A DNA stretch of 64,000 bases from Saccharomycopsis malanga (lineage: Eukaryota > Ascomycota > Saccharomycetes > Ascoideales > Saccharomycopsidaceae). The first letter of the stretch is position 1, and every line of letters begins with the position of its first letter. The translations under genes were made by a program, and so were the position numbers. Below the pieces are notes generated by a model, which was not told where the DNA came from, ran no database searches, and worked only from the letters and a program-made list of their open reading frames with translations. Below, piece by piece: positions 49,773 to 58,592 of this stretch. The stretch spans positions 2,046,501 through 2,110,500 of the forward strand of contig CP025324.1 in the NCBI GenBank assembly GCA_004014935.1. The letters run 5' to 3'.

Positions 49773-50642
49773 ATTAATTGTATGTATAAAATTATGAAAT
49801 CAAAATTATGAAATCAAAATTATGAAATCAAATTTATGCAGTTATTTTAATATTGAAAAAATCTGACAGCCACGGCTATTATTGTAGCCAAAATAGTTGA
49901 TATTTCTTATGATTAGCTCAATAATTAATTGTTTTAGTCCAACTATAAAATCTCTTGGAACCTTGTGAATTAGTGAGCAAATTGAACAGAATTAATTAGC
50001 AAATGATAGTTCAACAACTCTCTTTAGCTTTAGAAGCACTCAAAAGCAATAAAGATCCTTAAATACTAGCTTGACTCATCTAACCCATGTTGATGATCTC
50101 TTCTCTTTATTTGTTTACCATTTGATTATTTTTCTTACGCGTGTTTATGCGGAACGACGCGGCATATGCATGAGGATGTATGCATCATATTATTCATGCA
50201 TATCGGTATAAGTTGTTTCTTTGATATATAGGGCATGCTAGAGAGAAATTGAGGTGATGATGATTAGAATTTAGTAGCGATTTGACCAGAATAATGCCAG
50301 TTTATTTGTAACATTTTCAATGGGTTTGAGGAAATGTCTATAAAATTTAGATCTTGTTTTAATATTGAAGAGATTCTTATTTAATAAGCTTTTGTTAGGG
50401 TTTCTCTTATATATATATATTTACATTTAGTGTTTGATTTCGTGGTACAATCTTGAAATAACCTTCATATTTAGTGTTGTTCAATGACCTTTATACTTAA
50501 TATAGAATTTCAGAAACAATCTGAAAGAAACTCTCTATTGTTTGAAAGTTATTGTTATTCAATTTTCTTACAAACCAATGACTGTTTATTAATTATGCTT
50601 TTTTTATATTATATAAATGAAATGATATGGTAATTATACAGT
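49773..50642. other. Intergenic between MTW1 and the ARE2-like gene
   Basis: 870 bp of AT-rich sequence with a short direct repeat (AAATTATGAAATC, three times, near 49788-49830) right upstream of MTW1 and a (TA)n run near 50410. No gene. Confidence 0.5.
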
Positions 50643-52475
50643 TTAAAACACTAGATACAACGAGCTTATCAAAGCTGCTCCGGTGGCAATACCGATCCAG
50701 AAGATGACGTTGCCCAATAGTTTTCTGTTTCTCATGAATTTGCTGCGGGAGATTGCTATCAAGGGCAACTGGTACATTTGAATAGCGAACAAGTAAAAGC
50801 GCAACTTTCCAAAAATGACGTACATAACCAATTCATGGAACAAGGAAGACAACATGAAGGTTACCAAGGTGGCAGAAGTCTTGCTTAAATGCAATGCACT
50901 GATGGAGCTGTGATAGACGTGTCTAAGCAAAAACTTATGGACAGGGGTGTTCCAAAGTCTTGCGAATTCGTCCCATGTCACGCAATTCCACCATGGGCCG
51001 TAGAAGTCACGGTCAGCGAATCTGGTGAGTTCAGCAATTGCGTTGAGGATTTGGTCCCAAATGAGGAAAAAGACCAAAATATAAAGCAAGAAAAACAAAG
51101 GGATCATGTCAAGCATCAAAAATGGATATTCTTTAACTCTGTCCATAATAGGCCAATCTCTCATAGCAATTCCTTTGATTGCCAAGGGGTAAACACCTTC
51201 TTGAGCGACTGTGATCATGACACCAATGATTCCAAAGATACCACAGAGCTTGGTGGCGACGTAAGACCAGCGGACTTTGGAGTTTCTTGGATATTTTATT
51301 TCGTAAACAACAGTGGGAAACATTGTGTACATGAAAAAATTGTGGAAATTGATATTACTTGGAAATTGGTATTTTCCGTCACCGGTAACAGAGGTTTGAG
51401 CCAATTCAAACTCACAGAATTCCACGATACTGAGTAAAGTTTCCTTGGTAGAAGCATCTAAAGACCCATCTTTCAGCGATGGGCCTCCATCATGTTTTTT
51501 CAAGTATCCTTTGCTGAAATTCAACTCTCTGACAATTCTCCACAAGTAGCCATTGTAAAAAGCATAGGAATGCATTTTCATAAGAAACACAATGGAATGC
51601 AAAACCAAAAACACCTTGCCAATCCAAGAATACGTCTTAAGCTCAAGCCACCAAAGAACCATCACCAAATAACCAAACTCGTAAAGACTCTGGATATACC
51701 AGCCGTGGGTTTCCCATCCCACAACGTCTTTTTTTATCAAACATTGCAAAAAAAAGGTGAGATACAACTGGAGATACAATGTCAAGTCACAGAGTGCAAC
51801 CCACACAATGTCCTGGAAAAAGATCTGAACTATACGGGAATTGAAAAACGCATCATGGAAGCCTTTGTTTCTGATAGAATGGCTGGCCACACTGATCATC
51901 AACACAGCAACCCCGAGCCAGAAGGGAGAATAAAAGCCCCAAAACTCCGAGTTTCTTGCTACATCAGACTCTAGAATACTCTCTGTGGCTATATGTTTGA
52001 CATCCGAGAAATTCGACCGAGGAACTCCATTGCGAAACCGGATTCGATATAACCGCTTGGCGTCGGCCATAAGTTTATGAAGATGCTTATATCCGCCAAC
52101 GGAGTCTTTCTCAGTATCGCTAGCAGCTGCGGCCCGACGCACCTCATCTGCACTTGCCAATGTAGCAAATTCTATAGCGTCTCTCACTGCATTCGATGAT
52201 GTAAGCAATTTATCGCCATCCTCCACTCTATTTTCGCCGTTGGCTGAATCAAGGCTCTTGAGAACTGAATCGTCCAATTTCAAATCGTCGACAAGACTTT
52301 GTACGTTTGGATCTTCTTTTTGCGCTTCAAATGAGTGTTGCGAAACCTCATTATCATCTGAATATTCATGATCAGATTCTGCAAGTAAACTCTTTCTATT
52401 TTCAAACGCGCTTGTAATATTGCTAATTTGTAGTTGACTGTCACCTGAACGTGGTATGTTTTTTCTTTCCGACAT
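50643..52475 (-). CDS. ARE2: ARE-type sterol O-acyltransferase (MBOAT family)
   Basis: This 610-residue ER membrane enzyme esterifies sterols with fatty acyl-CoA for storage in lipid droplets. Residues 1-170 are a hydrophilic, acidic cytosolic N-terminus. Several membrane helices follow, then the MBOAT core with the catalytic His at residue 547 in SSLFHELVMYVIFGKLRFYL. The family pattern FYxxWWN is at 491-497, followed by WNTPVHKFLLRHVYHSSISA, diagnostic of yeast Are1/Are2. Helices near the end run to SSLYLVF. Where I expect Asp in FYxDWWN, this protein has Pro494 (codon at 50994-50996). I cannot distinguish ARE1 from ARE2 orthology; one gene is usual outside post-duplication yeasts. Confidence 0.9.
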   Translation of the reverse strand: MSERKNIPRSGDSQLQISNITSAFENRKSLLAESDHEYSDDNEVSQHSFEAQKEDPNVQSLVDDLKLDDSVLKSLDSANGENRVEDGDKLLTSSNAVRDAIEFATLASADEVRRAAAASDTEKDSVGGYKHLHKLMADAKRLYRIRFRNGVPRSNFSDVKHIATESILESDVARNSEFWGFYSPFWLGVAVLMISVASHSIRNKGFHDAFFNSRIVQIFFQDIVWVALCDLTLYLQLYLTFFLQCLIKKDVVGWETHGWYIQSLYEFGYLVMVLWWLELKTYSWIGKVFLVLHSIVFLMKMHSYAFYNGYLWRIVRELNFSKGYLKKHDGGPSLKDGSLDASTKETLLSIVEFCEFELAQTSVTGDGKYQFPSNINFHNFFMYTMFPTVVYEIKYPRNSKVRWSYVATKLCGIFGIIGVMITVAQEGVYPLAIKGIAMRDWPIMDRVKEYPFLMLDMIPLFFLLYILVFFLIWDQILNAIAELTRFADRDFYGPWWNCVTWDEFARLWNTPVHKFLLRHVYHSSISALHLSKTSATLVTFMLSSLFHELVMYVIFGKLRFYLFAIQMYQLPLIAISRSKFMRNRKLLGNVIFWIGIATGAALISSLYLVF

Positions 52476-53332
52476 ATTAATCTTTTGGATGACAGACGTT
52501 ATTTGATGAAATATTCCGGACTTGCTCTATTTTTCAAACGATCACCGCAATTGACTCCTCACTTATAACAGCAAGAAATCCCAACACTAGCCAATAAAAT
52601 TTTTTAAAAAACTCCACTATATTTCGTCTTTATCACCATTCCATTCGTATAAACAATTGTTATCTCATCGCCTCAACAGCCCGCTCACCTACTTATATTT
52701 GCTACTTCTCGGAACTCACGTGTAATACCATTCCGACGGTGCTTTCGATTCGGAACAAGTGGAGTTCGGAGAAGATGACCTACAAATGAGGCATGTTTAC
52801 TCGAAATTTCTTGGTATTACCTACAGATACATTTGATTAACCTTGATATTACTACTCTAAACGAATCAATCGCCGTTACGGAGCCAAATGCTACAATGCA
52901 TCTCCGAATAATATAATTTAAAGTTTGTTTCACAACTTCTACCCTTTATTACCAAAGAAACCATTGCCATGATGCGTAACTAAAACTTTCTCAGTATGAC
53001 ATCAACAATTACAACTATTAATGCCATACAAACTGTCATATTTCAACTCTTAGTTCAAATTATAGCCGCCCTCCCCCCAAAGCCATAACGGGGCTCAGAA
53101 CCCACACATTACATAAGCACATGTGTTATAATTAGATAATACTCATCTTGCAGACAAAATTTTTTCCCTATGAGGAGAGGCTAATATTGGGATCAAGAGA
53201 TTGGATAAGATATTATTAACTGGTTTAGATTTTTAGAGGTGCAATTTGTGGCCGGATAGTATTACCAAGTGTCTGAGCAAGTGTTTGTTAAATAATATAT
53301 TGATAAAGCCCACTCACAGCTCATAAACAATC
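52476..53332. promoter_or_regulatory. Divergent promoter of ARE2 and BUD23
   Basis: 857 bp between the two divergent starts. Near 53140-53170 there is ACTCATCTTG (PAC-like on the reverse strand, imperfect) followed by AAAATTTTTTC (RRPE-like). These two motifs drive ribosome-biogenesis genes in yeasts and suit BUD23, but neither is an exact consensus. I see no gene. Confidence 0.35.
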
Positions 53333-54148
53333 ATGTCGAGACCTGAACAATTAGCACCTCCAGAGGTGTTTTATGATGAGGAAGAATCCAAGAAATACAC
53401 CTCGTCGACACGTGTGCAGCATATCCAAGCGAAAATGACGTTTCGAGCACTTGAGCTTCTCAATCTCTCGCCAGAGGATAGTTTTATTCTCGATATTGGC
53501 TGTGGTTCGGGATTGTCTGGAGAAATATTGTCAGAAGAAGGATATCAATGGATAGGTATGGATATTGCACCTTCGATGCTTGCAGTGGCACTCAATAGAG
53601 AGGTGGAGGGCGATTTGTTTTTAAGCGATATGGGCAATGGCATACCTTTCAGACCAGGAACGTTTGATGCTGCAATTTCGATTTCAGTTATACAGTGGCT
53701 CTGTAATGCAGACACGGCAAACGCAGACCCAAAGCTCAGATTAAAAAGATTTTTCGATACTTTATATAGCAGTTTAAAGCGAGGAGGTAAGTTTGTAGCT
53801 CAGTTTTACCCTGCAAACGAGGAACAGTTACATGCCATAACGTCTGCTGCCAAAGAGTCTGGTTTTGGCGGTGGTACTGTGATTGATGATGCCGAAAGTA
53901 AAAAGAACAAAAAGTATTATTTGGTGCTTACTGCGGGTCAAGCCGAAAAGCAAATCAACTTGCAAGGTGTGACAATGGACGCCGCTGCCGCTGCTATGGG
54001 CACTAAAAAGTTGAGCAAGAAGGAGAAGAAAGCCTTGGAATCTAAGAAAGATTATATAAAGAGAAAGAAGGAGTTGAATAAGAGAAGAGGTAAGTATGTG
54101 GCGAAAGACTCCAAGTTCACAGGCCGTAAGAGACGTCCTCGTTTTTAG
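53333..54148 (+). CDS. BUD23: BUD23, 18S rRNA (guanine-N7) methyltransferase
   Basis: This 271-residue protein matches Bud23/WBSCR22, which methylates N7 of a conserved guanine in 18S rRNA together with Trm112 during 40S assembly. The start MSRPEQLAPPEVFYDEEESK is diagnostic, and RVQHIQAKMTFRALELL follows. The SAM-binding Rossmann motif I is FILDIGCGSGLSGEIL, motif II has WIGMDIAPSML, and SISVIQWLC is motif IV. The C-terminal 60 residues are Lys/Arg-rich (KKLSKKEKKALESKKDYIK, then RRGKYV), with the typical TGRKRRPRF end, a nuclear/nucleolar signal. No intron. The upstream region carries PAC- and RRPE-like sequences. Confidence 0.95.
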   Translation: MSRPEQLAPPEVFYDEEESKKYTSSTRVQHIQAKMTFRALELLNLSPEDSFILDIGCGSGLSGEILSEEGYQWIGMDIAPSMLAVALNREVEGDLFLSDMGNGIPFRPGTFDAAISISVIQWLCNADTANADPKLRLKRFFDTLYSSLKRGGKFVAQFYPANEEQLHAITSAAKESGFGGGTVIDDAESKKNKKYYLVLTAGQAEKQINLQGVTMDAAAAAMGTKKLSKKEKKALESKKDYIKRKKELNKRRGKYVAKDSKFTGRKRRPRF

Positions 54149-54424
54149 TTTGTCATTGTTTATTTGTTTAATACAGGCTGGTTTAAATTGATTATTATCT
54201 GTCTGTGAGTGTGGTGTAAATGATCAAAATTGTAATAACTAGAGACCGTAGTTTAATCATTTGAACGTATAATGACACTGTTAAAAGTAAATTACTTTTT
54301 ATTGGATGTGTCACTTAAAAGTAAAGGAATCAATAGAAATGTAAAAGAATTCTAACAAACAAAATGTAGGCAATTAGAAAATAATACAATTTTAAGAATT
54401 TAATTGATTGAGAGTGTTGAATAA
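54149..54424. other. BUD23 3' flank
   Basis: AT-rich 3' flank; no gene recognised. Confidence 0.4.
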
Positions 54425-54627
54425 GAGCCGTTGGGCAGGTTAGTTTAGCAGATAGTACTCTCGAAAAAGAGAAAAAAAAGGCCTAACAGGCTCAAAGGTG
54501 AGTCGATTAGAGGTCATGATTGGCTTTCCCCACTGGGGTTTACCAAGTCTCTTTAAACATAGCGCGTATATACGAAACTAATATGTACTGTGCTCGAATT
54601 ATAAGATATTATATTATAAGATATAAC
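54425..54627 (+). mobile_element. SINE-like element, short-body type
   Basis: The head is AGCCGTTGGGCAGG followed by a diverged A box (TAGTTTAGCAGATAG) and AAAAAAGGCCTAACAGGCTC. The B-box region has decayed to GGTGAGTCGATTAG. The body is the short type (GGTCATGATTGGCTTTCCCC), then AGCGCGTATATACGAAAC, ATGTACTGTGCTCGAATTAT and an AT-rich tail. Immediately downstream (54628-54655) AACTGAACCATCAGGCCGGC reads as an inverted fragment of another head, so two copies abut here. Confidence 0.65.
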
Positions 54628-54943
54628 TGAACCATCAGGCCGGCTACTACCTAGTTGAAACAAAAAAAAATTCTTCCAACCAATATATAAGACTTTTCTG
54701 ATAATACAATCTTATGGAATACGTTTCTATTTAACACTGTTCTGTATAACTTTTCCCATTGCCTTGTTGCTCATACAAATCTCTACATATAAGTTTATAG
54801 CTTACTTGCACCACGTGCTCATAACCACACATGCAGGCTCTGGTGAAAAATGTGAAAAATTGAAGAAAAACCATCGGCATAATAAGAAGCAGTGAGTAGA
54901 TTAAAGAATTGGCAAAAAAACTCAATATAATCAAAGGAACAAG
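54628..54943. other. IMG1 upstream region
   Basis: Apart from the short inverted SINE-head fragment at 54628-54655, this 316 bp is presumably the IMG1 promoter. Nothing else was recognised. Confidence 0.4.
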
Positions 54944-55525
54944 ATGTTTGCGGTGAAAAGCAATAGCAGTAGTAGTACACTACGCCTTCTACAAAGTAAG
55001 ATTCCACAAATAGCGACACCGGGAGTGCTTTTTAGTGGAACTGCTACTACTTTACAAGTTGCAACTTATAAGATACCAACCAAACAAAGAAAAACCATTA
55101 CAGTGTATGAGCCACTTCCTACTGCACACAAGGGAAGAAAGTTGCTCCAAGAGCTTCGCGAGTCATTATACGACAGATACGACCCTACAGGATGGAGACG
55201 CCAGTTGATCTCTAAGGATAACGAAGAGCATTTGCGAGCAGGTGATGTCATTAGAATCAACTATAAAGATAGTCTTAAAAATAATAGTTTTATTGGGTAC
55301 ATTTTGGCGATTGACAGAAATGGTGCTGCCTCCACAATATTGTTGAGAAACAAGGTGACTAAAGTGGGTGTAGAGCTCCGTGTACCATTGTTCAACCCAT
55401 TGATTGAACGTATTGATATTGTAAAGAGACCTGCCAAATACAGAAGAAGAAACAGACATTACTATATCAGAGACAACCGTTTGGATGTGGAGGATTTGGA
55501 AGCTTCTTTGAAAAAGAGATATTAG
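54944..55525 (+). CDS. IMG1: IMG1, mitochondrial ribosomal protein bL19m
   Basis: This 193-residue protein matches the bL19m protein of the large mitochondrial ribosomal subunit. The N-terminal 40 residues are Ser/Thr/Lys-rich and lack acidic residues, as in a mitochondrial presequence. The L19 core has LLQELRESLYDRYDPTGWRR, HLRAGDVIRINYKDS, FIGYILAIDRNG, TILLRNKVTKVGVELRVPLF and NPLIERIDIVKR. The basic end AKYRRRNRHYYIRDNRLDVE is typical. S. cerevisiae Img1 is needed for mitochondrial genome integrity. No intron. Confidence 0.92.
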   Translation: MFAVKSNSSSSTLRLLQSKIPQIATPGVLFSGTATTLQVATYKIPTKQRKTITVYEPLPTAHKGRKLLQELRESLYDRYDPTGWRRQLISKDNEEHLRAGDVIRINYKDSLKNNSFIGYILAIDRNGAASTILLRNKVTKVGVELRVPLFNPLIERIDIVKRPAKYRRRNRHYYIRDNRLDVEDLEASLKKRY

Positions 55526-56299
55526 TCTAGGTTAAAAGAGTCCGTGCGTTGGAACAATAAGAAATAGAAAAATTTACTTGTTTATATAGTTTATACCAAT
55601 GTCTTAAGTAAATATTGCATTGCTATTGTTGAACCATTGTAAGTTTATTGTCGGTGCATTTTTGATACACAAGCGCCAGTGTAGTTAGGACAATCATTAG
55701 AAAACTTTCTCCCTGGACTATGCTTAAATTGTAATTACCAGTTGTAAGTGACACACATTGTCAGTATAGTCAGCATGGTGCTACCAAGTTTTAGAAAAAT
55801 GGTACATTTTGACTTACTAGAAGGTCAATATTATGGGGATCAAGAATCTAAACATAATCACCAACTCACAAGCAGAACTAATGAGTAAGAAGAGCATAAC
55901 TCAGGCATGGTTCTGGACTTGATCAAAGACTCTACGATAGTTGAAGCTTTGCTTTTCTATACTGAAAAGATTACTATATACTCAATACACGTAGTATCAT
56001 CTGGATCAAGATAAGAAGCTAAGGTCTGTCCCTAGCCCTCTTTAAGAGAACTTTTCACCCCATACATCCTCAAATTTTGTTCTTTAATTTTAACTTCTAT
56101 CTTTTTTTCTATCGTTTTATCATTTATTTTTAATTCTATCCTTTTACCGTTTATTTTCAATTCTATTATGCTTTTCTAACTAAGCTATAAACAAAATTTA
56201 CTCGCTGCTTTTACGATAGTGAACGTTAGCTCAGTACAACTGTCGTGTTTCAGACAGTCTAGTGCTTACTATTCATGAGATATACACACACCGTAGCAA
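55526..56299. other. Intergenic with degenerate T-rich repeats
   Basis: 774 bp. Near 56085-56170 there are three imperfect, roughly 28 bp pyrimidine-rich units sharing TTTTAATTCTATCC. A SINE body fragment follows at 56196-56276. No other feature. Confidence 0.45.
56196..56276 (+). mobile_element. SINE-like element, internal body fragment
   Basis: This reads TTTACTCGCTGCTTTTACGA, TAGTGAACGTTAGC, CAACTGTCGTGTTTCAGACA and GTCTAGTGCTTACT. It aligns to the middle of the long-body reference at 36913 (bases about 37010-37095). Head and 3' end are missing. Confidence 0.55.
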
Positions 56300-56880
56300 A
56301 TGAAAATTACATGTTTATCTCATATTGTAGTTCTATCCAGATCTGACAATTGGGCACCGCAATTCCGCTTGAAAATTTATCCATTTGATAGTGCGAATTA
56401 TCACCATTTTCTCAAACCAAAACCTCAAAAATGCCCAGCTATGTTTGGTGAGGAAGAGATCACTCAAACATATAAGGAGTATCGAACTTATTTCCCGGAA
56501 ATCGAGATTGTATGGGCAGAATGTCCTAAGACCGCCAGTGTTGTTTCTACTAATCCTCGGCGTTTTACACTGGTAAAAGAATCTCTGGACGATAAAGATG
56601 ATCTTGTGCAGTCTCTTAGATTGAGCACGCTTGAGAATGACAAGTTTTTGGTATTCGTAACGGAACAAGGGTGGCACGTAAGTATAAGTAGGATCTTGGT
56701 GTAGAAATATCGATAATGTACTAACTGCTTATAAAGTATAAAGTGATTAATAATAATACTCAATCAGAATATGCTGGAAAGATGTTTGAAACCTTTGAAT
56801 CGCTAGCAATGAGTGTTTCGCCTGGATTCCAGCGACAATGGCATTCTACATTAATGTCAAGACTTGAGCAGTTGAAGTGA
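56300..56880 (+). CDS. GSKIP-domain (DUF727) protein (one intron)
   Basis: Exons are 56300-56677 and 56737-56880, with a 59 nt intron (donor GTAAGT, perfect branch TACTAAC at 56719-56725, acceptor TAAAG). The spliced product has 173 residues. The C-terminal half fits the GSKIP fold: RLSTLENDKFLVFVTEQGWH, joined across the splice site to YKVINNN, then KMFETFESLAMSVSPGFQRQ and LMSRLEQLK. Human GSKIP binds GSK3-beta and PKA; the fungal role is unknown to me, so I assign only the domain. Without splicing the frame runs eight codons past the donor and stops. The first 47 residues are less certain: a start at MFGEEE would give a shorter protein. Confidence 0.55.
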
Positions 56881-57369
56881 AAAGTGGAATATAGTTGTAG
56901 ATTTTAGAATATATAGGTGGAATATAGTGGTTATTTATAGTATAGTGGTTATTAAGTTGAAAGTTGAATAAACAATACTTGAAAAAGAAAATGAAGAAAA
57001 ATCATGTACCAGTTGATTCAAATTTAAACGTTATGAAACCATAAAAATATAAATACAGTTACGAACACAACATAAACTACAGAAAACTAAAACAATCAAA
57101 ACAAACGGTTAAAATTTATTCTTTATACCAATGACAACCTTGTCAAATGCAACCAACAACTAAAACAAAAAGAAGGCAGGACAAAGATCTATCAAGATTC
57201 AATGTGAAAATGCTGTTAATGACAGTAAGATAGAATATATTAAAAAAAGGGCAGAAAAGATGAACAACTTGATTTCACAGTGTTGCTGCTAGCAGTCTTT
57301 ACCAAATAGAAAAAATATACAAGAAGTTGTTGACAGCTTCAACAAAAGGAAAAACATCAAACAGGTTTT
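56881..57369. other. Intergenic, convergent 3' ends
   Basis: 489 bp, AT- and A-rich; no gene or repeat recognised. Confidence 0.45.
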
Positions 57370-58047
57370 TTAGTTAGCAGCTTCAGTAGAAGCAGATGTT
57401 TTCTTTTGAGGTTTGATTCTAAGAGATTCTCCTCTAGCTAATTCTGCTTTTTCTTCATCAGCAACAATATCTTTCCAACTGTCGTCAATACCATGCGACT
57501 GTCTATGGTTGTTACTTTCTTTCTCCTTTTTTTCTTCATAAACACTCAAACCCACCGAAGCAAGCAAAAGACCTACGGTCAAAAACTGGGCGTAGACTCT
57601 GGCTTGGACAATCTTTTGGGTTTTGGTCATGACTGGGTCACGGTCTACGAGAACCCAAGAACCATAAAGAGAAGCAGCCCAAGCACCTACAATGATTTTG
57701 TACTTATGTAAAGAAAGGGTTTCAATAGCCTTATCACCCCAAGAAAGAGCTCTCCAACGTTTGAGTTCTTCTAAATGACGTTCGGCGACTCTTGGATCGT
57801 CAGAATACATTTTTCTGTCAAAGTTTATGGAATACATTTCTGCCACCAAAGAGGCGCCAAAAGTTGGAGGAGCAACTTTCAAAGCAGTACGGAAAGCAGT
57901 AGGCAACCGGCCAATAGCAGGGAAACGACGTTTACCAAAAGTGAAAATTAAAGTGGAGATAGCAGCGCCACCAAGGGCACCTTTGATTCCACCAATAGCG
58001 ACTTCTTCGTTGTGCGCTGAAATTTCTTCAGGTGTGAGAATCTTCAT
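57370..58047 (-). CDS. RCF2: RCF2, respiratory supercomplex factor with HIG1 domain
   Basis: This 225-residue protein matches Rcf2 of the mitochondrial inner membrane, which binds complexes III and IV and tunes cytochrome oxidase. The start MKILTPEEISAHNEE and the block GGIKGALGGAAISTLIF are typical. The HIG1 domain is at about residues 110-190 (KYKIIVGAWAASLYGSWVLV, DRDPVMTKTQKIVQARVYAQ, FLTVGLLLASVGLSVYE). The C-terminus is charged. I start at the ATG at 58047; the frame extends upstream, but only through a probable 5'UTR intron at 58053-58112 (donor GTAAGT, branch TGCTAAC, acceptor CTCTAG). Splicing would leave this ATG as the first one. Confidence 0.9.
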   Translation of the reverse strand: MKILTPEEISAHNEEVAIGGIKGALGGAAISTLIFTFGKRRFPAIGRLPTAFRTALKVAPPTFGASLVAEMYSINFDRKMYSDDPRVAERHLEELKRWRALSWGDKAIETLSLHKYKIIVGAWAASLYGSWVLVDRDPVMTKTQKIVQARVYAQFLTVGLLLASVGLSVYEEKKEKESNNHRQSHGIDDSWKDIVADEEKAELARGESLRIKPQKKTSASTEAAN

Positions 58048-58052
58048 TGTAG

Positions 58053-58112
58053 CTAGAGTGAAAACGTTAGCAATGATTACTATCAAAACAATAATTACTC
58101 ATTGATACTTAC
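58053..58112 (-). other. Probable 5'UTR intron of RCF2
   Basis: The donor GTAAGTATC begins at 58112, the branch-like TGCTAAC lies at 58066-58072, and the acceptor CTCTAG ends at 58053, five bases before the RCF2 start codon. The length of 60 nt equals that of the window's coding introns. Confidence 0.6.
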
Positions 58113-58512
58113 ATGTATAAGAACAGTGATAAATGGGTCAGAGTGTCAACAATCAAACACAGCGTATACCAAAAAATACTTATAATCACCAATTTCCACA
58201 CTAATAATTAGCACCATCCACTTTTTAATATCCAATGACCTTCTTTATATACTTTTGCAGATTGCTCGTTCGCCGACGTCCGTTCCCGGCATGGTGGTCC
58301 GACTTTTTCATATCCCGACGGGATTTGAAATGCGCAACTGTCTCAACATGACTGTATACTACTAAAGCTACATGTTGATGAGGGTGGTGTTATCGTATAT
58401 TGGAAAAGAATCTATGTTTGTAGTGAAGATTCCAGTAAGAATCATTGACGTTTTTTTTTCTTGAAGATATTGACTATTGTAATCTGTTATTATTTTGATA
58501 ATACAACCAACA
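58113..58512. other. Upstream region of RCF2 and 3' flank of the subtilase
   Basis: 400 bp, including the RCF2 promoter with a GC-richer patch near 58265-58325. It ends in ATACAACCAACA (58501-58512), the left flank duplication of the next element. No gene. Confidence 0.45.
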
Positions 58513-58571
58513 GACGGAACTGATATGTACTGGGCTCAAAATATAAGATTATTATTATTATTATTATTATT
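58513..58571 (+). mobile_element. SINE-like element, 5'-truncated to 59 bp, with target duplication
   Basis: Only the 3' end of the family remains: GGAACTGATATGTACTGGGC, then TCAAAATATAAG, ending in about nine ATT units. The flanks are ATACAACCAACA (58501-58512) and ATACAGCCAACA (58572-58583), 12 bp with one mismatch. The right flank ends about ten bases from the subtilase stop codon, so the insertion lies in that gene's 3'UTR. The long uninterrupted ATT tail suggests a fairly young insertion. Confidence 0.75.
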
Positions 58572-58592
58572 ATACAGCCAACAATAAACATC

